Both the position numbers and the translations under genes were made by a program. From Helicobacteraceae bacterium (lineage in GTDB: Bacteria > Campylobacterota > Campylobacteria > Campylobacterales > Sulfurimonadaceae), in assembly GCA_947498025.1 (NCBI GenBank), contig CANMJR010000034.1:1-32451 (forward strand): a DNA stretch of 32,451 bases. The letters run 5' to 3'. Positions 8,251 to 16,192 of the stretch are shown here, in pieces. Within the stretch, counting starts at the first letter, position 1. Each line of letters starts with the position of its first letter. Under the pieces are notes generated by a model. That model saw only the letters and a list, made by a program, of their open reading frames with translations, ran no database searches and was not told the DNA's origin.

Positions 8251-8312
8251 GTCCCGATTTTAATCTCATTAATATAGAATTAACTATATAATCTTTACTA
8301 TAAAAACGGGAC
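8251..8312. promoter_or_regulatory. Inverted repeat flanking the hemerythrin-GGDEF promoter
   Basis: GTCCCGATTTT (8251-8261) is mirrored by AAAACGGGAC (8303-8312), one base short of perfect. The arms bracket the TATAAT at 8287-8292. One arm lies upstream of the -10 box and one in the 5' leader, compatible with a two-site operator or a leader structure. The regulator is unknown. Confidence 0.35.
8287..8292 (+). promoter_or_regulatory. Candidate -10 box for the hemerythrin-GGDEF gene
   Basis: TATAAT on the plus strand, 31 nt upstream of ATG 8324, between the arms of the inverted repeat at 8251-8312. Confidence 0.45.
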
Positions 8313-8323
8313 GGTTACAATAG

Positions 8324-10489
8324 ATGATAGAGTGGAATGACGGTTTAAGTGTCGGCGTTGAAGAGTTAGACAATGACCATAAAAAACTTTTAGACATTAT
8401 CAATCAACTCTCAGAAGCGATAGATGCAAATGCATCAGAGAGTATTTTAGATACTATTTTTAAAGATTTGGAAGAGTATGCTCTAATACATTTTGCTCAA
8501 GAAGAGTCTTATATAAAGCAGTGCAATCAGGATGCTCTTGCCGGACATAAAGAACAGCATGACGATTTTATTTCTAAAATACCGCAACTCAAAGCTGAAT
8601 TTTTAAGCACAAGCGATTACATTGTTGCCCAAGATACAACTATCTATTTAATTGACTGGTTACTAAACCATATTATTACTGAAGACATACCATTAATAAA
8701 CTTCTTTGAAAACTGTAAACTTGCTAAAAATAAAAACAGCGACAAAAAATCTTTATTTCAACGATTAATAAAAAAAACAACCGATACCTTTAGTTTTACC
8801 AAGAGAATATTACTCTCCGTCCTTATTCCTCTTATTGGAATGTTCTTTTTTGGCTCAATAATTCTTTGGAACAATTATCAAAAATTTGAAGAGATGAAAA
8901 ATACTTCTAGTATAACATACACTATCGGCAACATTAATACGCTTGCCCACAATATCCAAATTGAAAGAGGTTTAAGCAGTGGATATCTGACATCTATAGA
9001 AAATAAATTTGATAATAGACTGCAAAGACAAAAAGAAATTGTGGATAATGATGTAGTCTCATTCGTAAATAAACTCAAAACAGTTCACAAAGAGAAGTTA
9101 ATTATAATACAGCCGTTTATAAATATATTTGAGGAAGATATGCTTACATTAAATAATCTTCGTAAGCAGATAAACGATAAAAAAATCTCTCAAATTGATG
9201 CGATAAATACTTATTCTACGATACTAAGAAATATACTCTCCATCACCCCAAGAATAGCCTTTCTCAATATTGATGGTGCAATCTCCTCCTCTATAGCAAC
9301 TTTATCGTCTATCTTACATCTAAAAGAGGCTCTAGGGCAAGAGAGAGCCTATGGAACAATGTTTATAGAGAAAAAAAGTACAACTAGAGATGAGGATATT
9401 TCATTCATGCAACTTCTTGGTACTCAAAAATCTTTTCTACTTATGTTTGAGCAAACAGCATCACAAAATCAAAAGAGCATTATGGAGACTATTTTTAATT
9501 CTATCATTGCAAAACGAATATCCAAATCTGAAGAAAAACTAAAAAACAGAGATTTTGAGAACTTAGATTCTGAAATTTGGTTCAATGCACTCACAGAACT
9601 AATAGATAGTGTAAAAAATTTTGAAGATCAGCTTTTGATTGGAATTAATGATTTAATTGACAATCGTATAAGTAGTACGATTCAAAATCTTTTTTTATGG
9701 ATTCTTTTCAATACCATTATACTGGCTACTACTTTTTTTATACTCTATACACTAAAAAAAAGCTCAACAAAGCAAATTACTCAGCTAACAGATGCTATGA
9801 AAGATTTGGCAAGTGGTGGCAGAAGTTTTCGACTCTCTCCAATTATGATTAACAGAGACGAAATAGCATGTATGTATGATTCTTATGAAACTACCAGGAT
9901 AAGGCTTCTAAAAGGAGATATATTCACACAATTATATAAAAATCAAAAAGATATTGAACTAAAAAGCAAACAAAGAGAAAATGTAAAACTTGAAGAGATG
10001 GCATTTCGTGACACATTAACAGGAATGTTAAATCGCCGTAAATTTGAAGAGTTATCAGCACTTGAAATAAAACAAGCAAACCGTTATAGCCGTGATTTAA
10101 CTCTATTAATGTTGGATATAGATTATTTTAAAAATATCAATGACACATATGGACATGCAAGTGGGGATGAAGTGTTAAAGCATTTTGCAAATATTTGCAA
10201 GAATATAGCAAGAGAAGCGGATATTGTTGCTCGAATAGGCGGAGAGGAGTTTGTGATTATCCTTCCCCAAACAGATATAGAGGGTGCATATAACTTCTCA
10301 GAAAGATTGCGTAAAGAAGTTTTTAACTCAAGTGTAACTATAGAATCCCAAACCATAAAATATAGTGTCAGTATTGGAATTGCAAGTTTAAAAGATGACA
10401 AAAACATAAAAACTATTTTGCAAAAAGCTGATGAGGCTTTGTATGAAGCTAAAAAAAGTGGAAGAAACAGTACCGTAGTGTATAAATAA
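8324..10489 (+). CDS. Hemerythrin-NIT-GGDEF diguanylate cyclase
   Basis: A 721-aa sensor enzyme predicted to make c-di-GMP. Residues 1-130 are bacteriohemerythrin with all seven di-iron ligands visible: His19, His56, Glu60, His75, His79, His116, Asp121. A helix at about 160-182 leads into a probable extracytoplasmic region resembling the NIT nitrate/nitrite-sensing domain (IERGLSSGYL near 215, LKEALGQERAYG near 330). A second helix (LFLWILFNTIILATTFFIL) and a HAMP-like segment precede GGDEF, with ARIGGEEF as active site and READ as an intact RxxD inhibitory site. O2 binding by hemerythrin is well known; nitrate sensing is inferred from the NIT resemblance. It is a single-gene unit. Confidence 0.88.
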   Translation: MIEWNDGLSVGVEELDNDHKKLLDIINQLSEAIDANASESILDTIFKDLEEYALIHFAQEESYIKQCNQDALAGHKEQHDDFISKIPQLKAEFLSTSDYIVAQDTTIYLIDWLLNHIITEDIPLINFFENCKLAKNKNSDKKSLFQRLIKKTTDTFSFTKRILLSVLIPLIGMFFFGSIILWNNYQKFEEMKNTSSITYTIGNINTLAHNIQIERGLSSGYLTSIENKFDNRLQRQKEIVDNDVVSFVNKLKTVHKEKLIIIQPFINIFEEDMLTLNNLRKQINDKKISQIDAINTYSTILRNILSITPRIAFLNIDGAISSSIATLSSILHLKEALGQERAYGTMFIEKKSTTRDEDISFMQLLGTQKSFLLMFEQTASQNQKSIMETIFNSIIAKRISKSEEKLKNRDFENLDSEIWFNALTELIDSVKNFEDQLLIGINDLIDNRISSTIQNLFLWILFNTIILATTFFILYTLKKSSTKQITQLTDAMKDLASGGRSFRLSPIMINRDEIACMYDSYETTRIRLLKGDIFTQLYKNQKDIELKSKQRENVKLEEMAFRDTLTGMLNRRKFEELSALEIKQANRYSRDLTLLMLDIDYFKNINDTYGHASGDEVLKHFANICKNIAREADIVARIGGEEFVIILPQTDIEGAYNFSERLRKEVFNSSVTIESQTIKYSVSIGIASLKDDKNIKTILQKADEALYEAKKSGRNSTVVYK

Positions 10490-10555
10490 AGAACATTATT
10501 AACTTAAATTATTTTAAATATATTTAACTTTAATTATTCTTTATGTATTTTTAGA

Positions 10556-10561
10556 TACAAT
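10556..10561 (+). promoter_or_regulatory. Candidate -10 box for the DEAD-box gene
   Basis: TACAAT on the plus strand, implying a leader of roughly 65-70 nt that contains the hairpin at 10577-10620. Confidence 0.4.
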
Positions 10562-10576
10562 TCGCAAAATATTCAT

Positions 10577-10620
10577 AGGAGAAGGTGCCATACTGCAAAA
10601 GTATGCTTGTATCATCTCCT
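10577..10620 (+). promoter_or_regulatory. Structured 5' leader of the DEAD-box helicase mRNA
   Basis: Outer arms AGGAGA (10577-10582) and TCTCCT (10615-10620) pair perfectly. An inner hairpin CATACT-GCAAA-AGTATG spans 10589-10605. The AGGAGA arm looks like a ribosome-binding sequence but has no gene after it; the likely real site is AAAGG at 10626-10630 just downstream. DEAD-box mRNAs often have structured leaders that respond to cold or to the helicase itself. That role is inferred here. Confidence 0.5.
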
Positions 10621-10636
10621 TAATTAAAGGTATATG

Positions 10637-12262
10637 ATGCAAGAAAATGCACAAACAAACACTCCAAAAGAAGAAGCGTTGATCACATTTGATGATTTAA
10701 ACTTAAAAAAAGAAGTACTACAGGCAGTTAAATATGCAGGTTTTACAGTTCCAAGTCCTATCCAAGCACAAGCAATTCCTTTCGTTTTAGCGGGTCGCGA
10801 CATTGTTGGTCAGGCGCACACCGGTACAGGTAAAACTGCAGCTTTCGGTCTTCCGGCTATTTCAAACATGCACTTAAAAGGCGGTGTTGAAGTTTTAGTT
10901 ATTACTCCAACGCGTGAACTTGCTACGCAAGTTTCTGATGAGCTTTTCAAGTACGGCAGAAATTTAGGTGTAAAAACTGTAACTGTTTACGGCGGTAGCT
11001 CATATAATAGACAAATTGACCTAATCGAGCGAGGCGGAAATATCGTTGTTGCAACTCCGGGTCGTCTTTTAGATATTCTTAAAAAGAATTTAGTAAAAAA
11101 TTTCGCTCCTACTTTAGTAGTTCTTGATGAAGCAGATGAGATGCTTGACATGGGATTTTTAGATGATATTAATGAAATATTTTCTTACCTTCCGACAAGT
11201 CGCCAAACTCTTCTTTTCTCGGCGACTATGCCTCAGCCTATCAAAACTCTTGCAAGCAGAATTCTTGATAATCCTGAATTTATCTCGATTACTAAGGGCG
11301 AAACTACAAATACGGATATTGAGCAACTCTACTATGTAATTGAAGAGAGTGAAAGAGATGATGCAATTATTCGTCTTATGGACTCAGAAGATACAGATAA
11401 ATCAATCGTATTTTGTAGAACGAAAAGTGAAGTGGATAGACTTTCCAATGTTCTCTCAAGTGCCGGTTATCTAGCAAATGGTCTCCATGGGGACATGGAG
11501 CAACGCCAAAGAGAGACAGTAATTAAAGGCTTCAAAAATAATGGCGTAAAAGTTCTTGTTGCAACAGATGTTGCAGCAAGAGGTATCCATGTTGACAATA
11601 TCTCACATGTATTCAACTACCATATTCCTTTTGACCCGGAGAGCTATGTTCACCGTATTGGAAGAACAGGTCGTGCCGGAACTAAAGGTAAGGCGATTAC
11701 ACTTTTAACTCCGCTAGAGTTTAAAGAACTTCAAAGAATCAAACAAAAAGTCGGAACTTCAATGGCACATGCTTTTGTTCCAAGTAAAAATGAGTTAAGA
11801 AAGACAACACTCACTGCTTTGGTTAAAAAGATAGAAGATCAACATATCTATGATGAGGCTCACAAAGTTTTAGACCTTCTTCGTTTAGATATTGATGAAG
11901 AAAAAATGGCTTATAAACTTATCTCCATGCTTTTAGATAATCAAGAGATAAAAGGACCAAATAACATCGGTATCCCTGCTGATAGAATTGAAGAAATTTT
12001 AGAGAGAGCCGGAAGAAGAAGAGACACAAGAGGCTCAGGCGGCGGATACAAAGGCAAAAATCGTTCTTCAAGCGGCGGAAGCCGTTCTGGCGGCGGTGCA
12101 AGTCGTAGCCGTGATGGTGGCGGTTCTTCAGCCGGTGGAACAGGCGGAGGAGCAACTCGTAGTCGTGAAGGCGGGAGCGGTGGCGGATACCGTGGAGGAA
12201 ACTCTGCCGGCGGAAGTAGAAGCAGTACTCCAAGAAGCAGCACACCTAGACACAGAGATTAA
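10637..12262 (+). CDS. DEAD-box ATP-dependent RNA helicase with RG-rich tail
   Basis: 541 aa, RNA-unwinding enzyme of the RhlE/CsdA/DeaD type, likely in ribosome assembly or RNA decay. Motifs in order: Q-motif (GFTVPSPIQAQAIP), Walker A AHTGTGKT near residue 61, PTREL near 92, DEAD near 165, SAT near 196, and HRIGRTGRAG near 340. From about residue 460 the tail is low-complexity Gly/Ser/Arg repeats (GGG, SRS, RGG), typical of RNA-binding, phase-separating tails. Of the adjacent ATGs at 10634 and 10637, the second is 6 nt from AAAGG and is preferred. A near-perfect hairpin at 12288-12315 follows the stop. Confidence 0.93.
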   Translation: MQENAQTNTPKEEALITFDDLNLKKEVLQAVKYAGFTVPSPIQAQAIPFVLAGRDIVGQAHTGTGKTAAFGLPAISNMHLKGGVEVLVITPTRELATQVSDELFKYGRNLGVKTVTVYGGSSYNRQIDLIERGGNIVVATPGRLLDILKKNLVKNFAPTLVVLDEADEMLDMGFLDDINEIFSYLPTSRQTLLFSATMPQPIKTLASRILDNPEFISITKGETTNTDIEQLYYVIEESERDDAIIRLMDSEDTDKSIVFCRTKSEVDRLSNVLSSAGYLANGLHGDMEQRQRETVIKGFKNNGVKVLVATDVAARGIHVDNISHVFNYHIPFDPESYVHRIGRTGRAGTKGKAITLLTPLEFKELQRIKQKVGTSMAHAFVPSKNELRKTTLTALVKKIEDQHIYDEAHKVLDLLRLDIDEEKMAYKLISMLLDNQEIKGPNNIGIPADRIEEILERAGRRRDTRGSGGGYKGKNRSSSGGSRSGGGASRSRDGGGSSAGGTGGGATRSREGGSGGGYRGGNSAGGSRSSTPRSSTPRHRD

Positions 12263-12287
12263 TTCTCAAACCTTCGTATTTCTTACT

Positions 12288-12315
12288 ATGATATGTGGGA
12301 ATTTCCACATATCAT
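12288..12315. terminator. Hairpin after the DEAD-box gene
   Basis: ATGATATGTGG (12288-12298) pairs fully with CCACATATCAT (12305-12315), an 11-bp stem with a 6-nt loop, 25 nt after the stop codon. No T-run follows, so it may protect the 3' end or pause polymerase rather than act as a classic intrinsic terminator. Confidence 0.5.
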
Positions 12316-12354
12316 ACCAATTCTACATACTAAATCAAACCACAAAAATTTCGT

Positions 12355-12360
12355 TATAAT
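12355..12360 (+). promoter_or_regulatory. Candidate -10 box for the HIT-family gene
   Basis: TATAAT on the plus strand, 23 nt upstream of ATG 12384. GGAG at 12371-12374 supplies the ribosome site. Confidence 0.45.
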
Positions 12361-12383
12361 TGTCAAAAATGGAGATTTCACAT

Positions 12384-12752
12384 ATGATAATCTATGAAGA
12401 CGATGTCCTATATATAGAAAAAGAGAGCAGTGAAATTCCTTGGCTAAAAATTTTCACAAAAGAGCCTTACAGAGAGTTAGGAGATTTACCAAAGAGTTTA
12501 AGAGTAAGACTTTGGGATGTCTATGACATTATAGAATTCGAGATGAAAAATTATTACAATCCAAAAAAAATAAACATGGCTTCATTTGCAAATATGCTCC
12601 CGAGAGTTCATATTCATGTAATGGCAAGATTTGAGGATGACAGTTATTTTCCAAATCCTATGTGGGGAGAGAAATTAAGAGAAGCTAAGCTAGATTTACC
12701 GGATGAAAATAAGTTTTATGAAAAAGTAAGAGAAGCTCTCAAGGGTGTTTAA
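12384..12752 (+). CDS. HIT (histidine triad) family protein
   Basis: 122 aa, a small nucleotide-binding protein of the Ap4A-hydrolase/nucleotidyl-hydrolase superfamily. The core VHIHVMARFEDDSYFPNPMWG matches the HIT branch with a PxLHWHVIPRF-type motif. His76 and His78 correspond to the nucleophilic and last histidines, while the first triad position is Arg (PRVHIH), so the triad is incomplete. KINMASFANMLP precedes it, as in HIT proteins. ATG 12384 is chosen because GGAG lies 9 nt upstream; the upstream in-frame TTG at 12360 lies within the -10 box. The substrate is unknown. Confidence 0.75.
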   Translation: MIIYEDDVLYIEKESSEIPWLKIFTKEPYRELGDLPKSLRVRLWDVYDIIEFEMKNYYNPKKINMASFANMLPRVHIHVMARFEDDSYFPNPMWGEKLREAKLDLPDENKFYEKVREALKGV

Positions 12753-12780
12753 ATGTGGCATGTAAAAATAAATTCCACAT
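12753..12780. terminator. Hairpin directly after the HIT gene stop
   Basis: ATGTGG (12753-12758) begins on the base after the stop codon and pairs with CCACAT (12775-12780) around a 16-nt A-rich loop. It is weaker than the other hairpins with these arms. Confidence 0.3.
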
Positions 12781-12836
12781 GTCGATATTAGAATATTAAT
12801 TTCATGCAGAAAAAAACTTCTTTTTAAAATTCTCTA

Positions 12837-12933
12837 TTTTGCTCTAGTTCAAGGCGAGTTATAATTTCTTTGAGGAGCATACTCTAGTATGTGACGAAAA
12901 TAAATTATAACTCAACGCAGAAATCGAGTAAAA
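12837..12933. repeat. Nested inverted-repeat element C between convergent genes
   Basis: A perfect 12-bp stem, GAGTTATAATTT (12856-12867) with AAATTATAACTC (12902-12913). Inside it is a small CATAC-TCTA-GTATG hairpin, and outside it are TTTTGCTC (12837-12844) and GAGTAAAA (12926-12933) as imperfect outer arms. It ends 3 nt from the fabH stop codon and lies between the convergent HIT and fabH genes. It could be a small palindromic mobile element or a bidirectional terminator. No coding sequence is inside. Confidence 0.65.
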
Positions 12934-12936
12934 GAG

Positions 12937-13938
12937 TTATTTTAGAGTGGGTGAGAATGGAACTAGGGCTGAACCCCATGTAAGTCCCCCGCCAAAAGCA
13001 TCAAGAAGCATCAACTCACCAGCTTTTAATGAGCCGTTTTCATATATTTCATTTATTGCCATTGGGATAGAAGCACCAGAAGTGTTTCCATACTTTTCAA
13101 CTGTTATAACAACTTGATTATCATTAAGTTTTAGTGCTTCACCAACAGCTTTAATAATTCTAAGATTTGCCTGATGCGGGATAAAATGGGTAATTTGCGA
13201 ACTCTCAATACTATTTGTATCTAATATCTCAACAACATCTTTTGTCAAAGTTCTTACCGCAACTTTAAAGGTTTCATTTCCCTTCATCTGCATAAAACAT
13301 GCTTTTGACTCTTGGTCTATAGAGTCATGAATCGAACCGCTACCGCCATTAGGAGTCATAAGTAAATCTGCATAGGTGCCGTCAGAACCTGTATGAATAT
13401 CTATGATAGCCTCATCTCTGTTATCGGTTGCACTAATTATTGCAGCACCGGCACCGTCACCAAAAAGTATGCAGGTTCCCCTATCTGTGTAGTCTGTAAT
13501 AGCAGAGAGCTTTTCAGCTCCAATAATAAGAACATTTTTTTTCATACCCGACTCTATGAATGCTTTAGCTATTGAGAGGATATAAACAAAGCCTGTACAT
13601 GCGGCAGAAATGTCAAATGCAGTTACATGTCCGAGGGAAAGTTTATTTGCAATAATTGTTGCAGTCGATGGCATACAAAAATAGTCAGGGGAGATAGTAG
13701 CACAAATCACCATGTCTATCTCAGATTTATCAATACCGCTTCGCTCTATTGCTTTTTTAGCAGCTTCAACACCCATATCGCTTGTTGTCTCATTTTTTTC
13801 TGCTATATGTCTCTCTTTTATGCCTGTTCTTTTCGTAATCCATTCATCAGTCGTATCAACCATCTTTGATAAATCTTCATTCGTTAATATTTTCCGCGGA
13901 GCATAAGCACCGATAGAACGAAAAGCTGCATAGGCCAT
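12937..13938 (-). CDS. fabH: 3-oxoacyl-ACP synthase III (KAS III)
   Basis: 333 aa, starts fatty acid synthesis by condensing acetyl-CoA with malonyl-ACP. The thiolase-fold Cys-His-Asn triad is complete: Cys114 in SAACTGF, His255 in IPHQAN and Asn285 in [10 protein letters not shown]. Length and the C-terminal [16 protein letters not shown] are standard. Its ATG overlaps the plsX stop by one base (TAATG), so translation is probably coupled. It is the last gene of the operon. Confidence 0.96.
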   Translation of the reverse strand: MAYAAFRSIGAYAPRKILTNEDLSKMVDTTDEWITKRTGIKERHIAEKNETTSDMGVEAAKKAIERSGIDKSEIDMVICATISPDYFCMPSTATIIANKLSLGHVTAFDISAACTGFVYILSIAKAFIESGMKKNVLIIGAEKLSAITDYTDRGTCILFGDGAGAAIISATDNRDEAIIDIHTGSDGTYADLLMTPNGGSGSIHDSIDQESKACFMQMKGNETFKVAVRTLTKDVVEILDTNSIESSQITHFIPHQANLRIIKAVGEALKLNDNQVVITVEKYGNTSGASIPMAINEIYENGSLKAGELMLLDAFGGGLTWGSALVPFSPTLK

Positions 13939-14936
13939 TAAACTTCCTTTTGCTTTAGTGCTGCAAGTCTTGAGATAATATGTTCATTTACACCCGTATC
14001 TACATATTTTATAGCTTGGTATATAGCATTTTCTATAGCTCTAGCATCACTTTTACCGTGACTTACAATAGCACAGCCCTTAATACCGATAAGTGGAGCA
14101 CCTCCAATTTCGGCATAATCAATCTCTTTTTTAAGAAGCTTAAAAACTTTTCTCATCAAAAGAGCTCCGGTAATTGCAATAGGTGATTTTCTGATATAAT
14201 CTTTAATGAGCTGACTTATCGTAGATGCAACACCTTCGCTTGTTTTAAGAACTAAATTTCCGATAAATCCATCACAAGTAATAACATCACAGCTGCCATT
14301 AAAGATATCTCCGCCTTCAACATTTCCCTTAAATCCTCTGTAACCTTTTAGCAATTTAAAAGCTGCTTTTGTTACTTCATTACCCTTTGAATCCTCTTCA
14401 CCATTTGCTAAAAGTCCAATTGAAGGGTTTTCTATTTTTAAAACATCTTCTGCGTAGCATCCACCCATTACAGCGAACTCTACTAGATGTTCAGGCTTAG
14501 AGTCAACATTTGCTCCAACATCCAAAACAACGGAACGACGACCTGTTTTTGTAGGCATAAGGGTTACGAGAGCAGGTCTTGAAACACCGGCTAAACGACC
14601 CAATCTAAGAGTTGCTAATGCCATTGTAGCGCCGCTATGTCCAGCCGACACGACACCGTCAGCTTTACCATCTTTAACTAATTCAACAGCTTTATATATG
14701 CTACTCTCTTTTCTTTTTACTGCTTCGGTCGCTGCTTCATGCATAGAGATAACATCGTGCGCCTCAATAATTAAAATCTTACCTCTATAACGCTTTGGTA
14801 ACAGAGGTAAAATTTCTGACGATTTACCTACAAGGATAGGCTCAAATGATTTTGTTTTAAGTGCAGCAATACAACCCTTAATAATCGGCTCGGGACCAAA
14901 GTCCCCGCCCATTGCGTCAATAGCAATCTTGACCAT
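13938..14936 (-). CDS. plsX: Phosphate acyltransferase
   Basis: 332 aa, makes acyl-phosphate from acyl-ACP for phosphatidic acid synthesis, acting at the membrane surface with PlsY. The N-terminus [15 protein letters not shown] is the PlsX hallmark. Further conserved blocks include [23 protein letters not shown] and [15 protein letters not shown]. It starts 3 nt after the rpmF stop and ends in a 1-nt overlap with fabH, the classical rpmF-plsX-fabH arrangement. Confidence 0.96.
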   Translation of the reverse strand: MVKIAIDAMGGDFGPEPIIKGCIAALKTKSFEPILVGKSSEILPLLPKRYRGKILIIEAHDVISMHEAATEAVKRKESSIYKAVELVKDGKADGVVSAGHSGATMALATLRLGRLAGVSRPALVTLMPTKTGRRSVVLDVGANVDSKPEHLVEFAVMGGCYAEDVLKIENPSIGLLANGEEDSKGNEVTKAAFKLLKGYRGFKGNVEGGDIFNGSCDVITCDGFIGNLVLKTSEGVASTISQLIKDYIRKSPIAITGALLMRKVFKLLKKEIDYAEIGGAPLIGIKGCAIVSHGKSDARAIENAIYQAIKYVDTGVNEHIISRLAALKQKEV

Positions 14937-14939
14937 TGA

Positions 14940-15089
14940 CTATTTATACTCACCAGTTACTGGGTTGATATGGTGTGGAAGCTTGTAAGTTCCATCTTTA
15001 TCTTTAATCGGTTTAGCTAAAGTAATTTTGTAGTGAGTTCTTCTTTTAGCTGAGCGAGAGTGAGATACTCTTCTTTTAGGTACTGCCAT
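14940..15089 (-). CDS. rpmF: 50S ribosomal protein L32
   Basis: 49 aa with the typical L32 start [17 protein letters not shown] and the segment [14 protein letters not shown] at the end. AAAGGA lies 8 nt upstream of the ATG. This copy has no zinc-ribbon cysteines; the His pair sits where some L32 proteins carry Cys, so it is a zinc-independent form. It is preceded by 193 nt holding a terminator-like hairpin and a family B repeat, so it may have its own promoter. Confidence 0.95.
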   Translation of the reverse strand: MAVPKRRVSHSRSAKRRTHYKITLAKPIKDKDGTYKLPHHINPVTGEYK

Positions 15090-15119
15090 AATCTATATCC
15101 TTTCTTTTTAATTAATACG

Positions 15120-15141
15120 AAAAAGGAACATATTCCTTTTT
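15120..15141. terminator. Bidirectional terminator-like hairpin upstream of rpmF
   Basis: AAAAAGGAA (15120-15128), CATA loop, TTCCTTTTT (15133-15141): a perfect 9-bp stem whose arms supply an A-run and a T-run, so it reads as an intrinsic terminator on either strand. It lies between yceD and rpmF, inside what is otherwise an operon, and may attenuate read-through. Confidence 0.55.
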
Positions 15142-15230
15142 CTACGCAAAGACCGCTTTGGTCACTTCTGAGTTAAAGTCCAATGCAAAGAAACCATTTA
15201 GTGATTTCTTGTAAAAGATTGTCTCTTTCG
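15142..15230 (+). repeat. Structured intergenic repeat, family B, copy 1 (B1)
   Basis: Aligns over about 85-90 nt with 18632-18716. Shared blocks include CTACGC, CCGCT, CACTTCTG, TAAAG, a TGATTT(C/T)TTGT stretch, and TCTCTTT versus CCTCTTT. Internal stems at equivalent positions are GACC-GGTC near 15151-15163 and GAAA-TTTC around CATTTAGTG near 15190-15208. It occupies most of the yceD-rpmF gap. Confidence 0.65.
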
Positions 15231-15282
15231 AAATAGAGTTTATGAACTAGAAATTTCAATCCATCAGTTCATTTTTACTTTT

Positions 15283-15642
15283 TTATCTAGAATCTTCGCA
15301 ATTATCGCAACAATGATAATCACTTTTAATAAGCTCAAGCTCAGAGTTTAGAATTTCATCTAAATCAGCCATAGAATCTAATGATTCTACTACATCAAGT
15401 TCTATATCTTCGCTATCCTCATAGATGCCATCGGAGATAAATATTTCCACCTCTTCATCTACAGGTAACTTAAAATCTTCACCGCACTGATTACACTGAA
15501 TGTCAAGCAAACCATTTAATCCTGCTTTGAGCAAAATTAATTTGCCGACATGATACTCTAAATAACCTTTAAAAGTTATTTCACTAAATTTTATATCAAA
15601 ATCTAATGGCGTGCTTGTTATTTTTCTTAGTGCTACTTTCAT
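15283..15642 (-). CDS. yceD: DUF177/YceD family protein
   Basis: 119 aa, the YceD/DUF177 family that almost always precedes rpmF in bacteria and is linked to 23S rRNA accumulation in plants and E. coli. CNQC at residues 50-53 and the C-terminal CC..C (111, 112, 115) give a possible zinc site. The middle is strongly acidic (DGIYEDSEDIELDVVE). It starts 7 nt after the ndk stop, so it is co-transcribed with ndk, and it is followed by an unusually long gap before rpmF. Confidence 0.8.
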   Translation of the reverse strand: MKVALRKITSTPLDFDIKFSEITFKGYLEYHVGKLILLKAGLNGLLDIQCNQCGEDFKLPVDEEVEIFISDGIYEDSEDIELDVVESLDSMADLDEILNSELELIKSDYHCCDNCEDSR

Positions 15643-15649
15643 TGTTTAC

Positions 15650-16063
15650 TTACGAAATTTCTCTCTCTGAGAAAAAGAATGCGATTTCAACAGCTGCATT
15701 TTCAACTGAATCACTTCCATGAACTGCATTTGCATCTATATTTTCAGCAAAATCTGCACGGATTGTGCCAGCCTCAGCCTCTTTAGGGTTAGTCGCACCC
15801 ATAAGATCACGGTTTCTTGCCATAGCATTTTCACCAACCAAAACTGAAACAACTACCGGACCGCTAATCATAAAATCAACTAAATCGTTGAAAAAAGGTC
15901 TCTCAGAGTGAACAGCATAAAAAGCTTCTGCCTCTGCACGAGAAAGTTGAAGTTTTCTTGTTGCCGCTATCTTAAGACCATCAGTCTCAAAACGATCTAA
16001 AATTTTGCCTATAAAACCTTTAGCAACTGCATCCGGTTTAATTATTGATAGTGTTCGTTCCAT
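15650..16063 (-). CDS. ndk: Nucleoside diphosphate kinase
   Basis: 137 aa, transfers the gamma phosphate of ATP to nucleoside diphosphates through a phosphohistidine. [13 protein letters not shown] at the start and HGSDS with catalytic His115 near the end are diagnostic, and the length is standard. ATG 16063 has GGAG 5 nt upstream; an in-frame TTG three bases earlier is rejected. It is followed at once by yceD. Confidence 0.96.
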   Translation of the reverse strand: MERTLSIIKPDAVAKGFIGKILDRFETDGLKIAATRKLQLSRAEAEAFYAVHSERPFFNDLVDFMISGPVVVSVLVGENAMARNRDLMGATNPKEAEAGTIRADFAENIDANAVHGSDSVENAAVEIAFFFSEREIS

Positions 16064-16158
16064 CAAATCTCCTGTAAAATATAAAATTAGAGCGGAAGCA
16101 TATCAAAAGTTTAACTTATTTGAGTTTAAATATGGGGGATTTTATAAAAGATTGATTT

Positions 16159-16182
16159 GCAAAGTACCAAAAAGTACTTTGC
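16159..16182 (-). terminator. Terminator-like hairpin after the ferredoxin gene
   Basis: GCAAAGTAC (16159-16167), CAAAAA loop, GTACTTTGC (16174-16182): a perfect 9-bp stem, 10 nt downstream of the ferredoxin stop. The following sequence on the minus strand is AT-rich but has no solid T-run, so termination may be partial. Confidence 0.5.
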
Positions 16183-16192
16183 AGGAAGAAAA

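Noticed and set aside
11941-12243. Minus-strand proline-rich frame opposite the helicase tail
   Set aside because: It is the complement of the Gly/Ser/Arg low-complexity tail; its Pro-rich composition is an artefact of GGN codons.
15142-15282. tRNA or small structured RNA gene in the yceD-rpmF gap
   Set aside because: No cloverleaf, T-loop (GTTCRA) or CCA end. The similarity to the repeat at 18632 explains the structure better.
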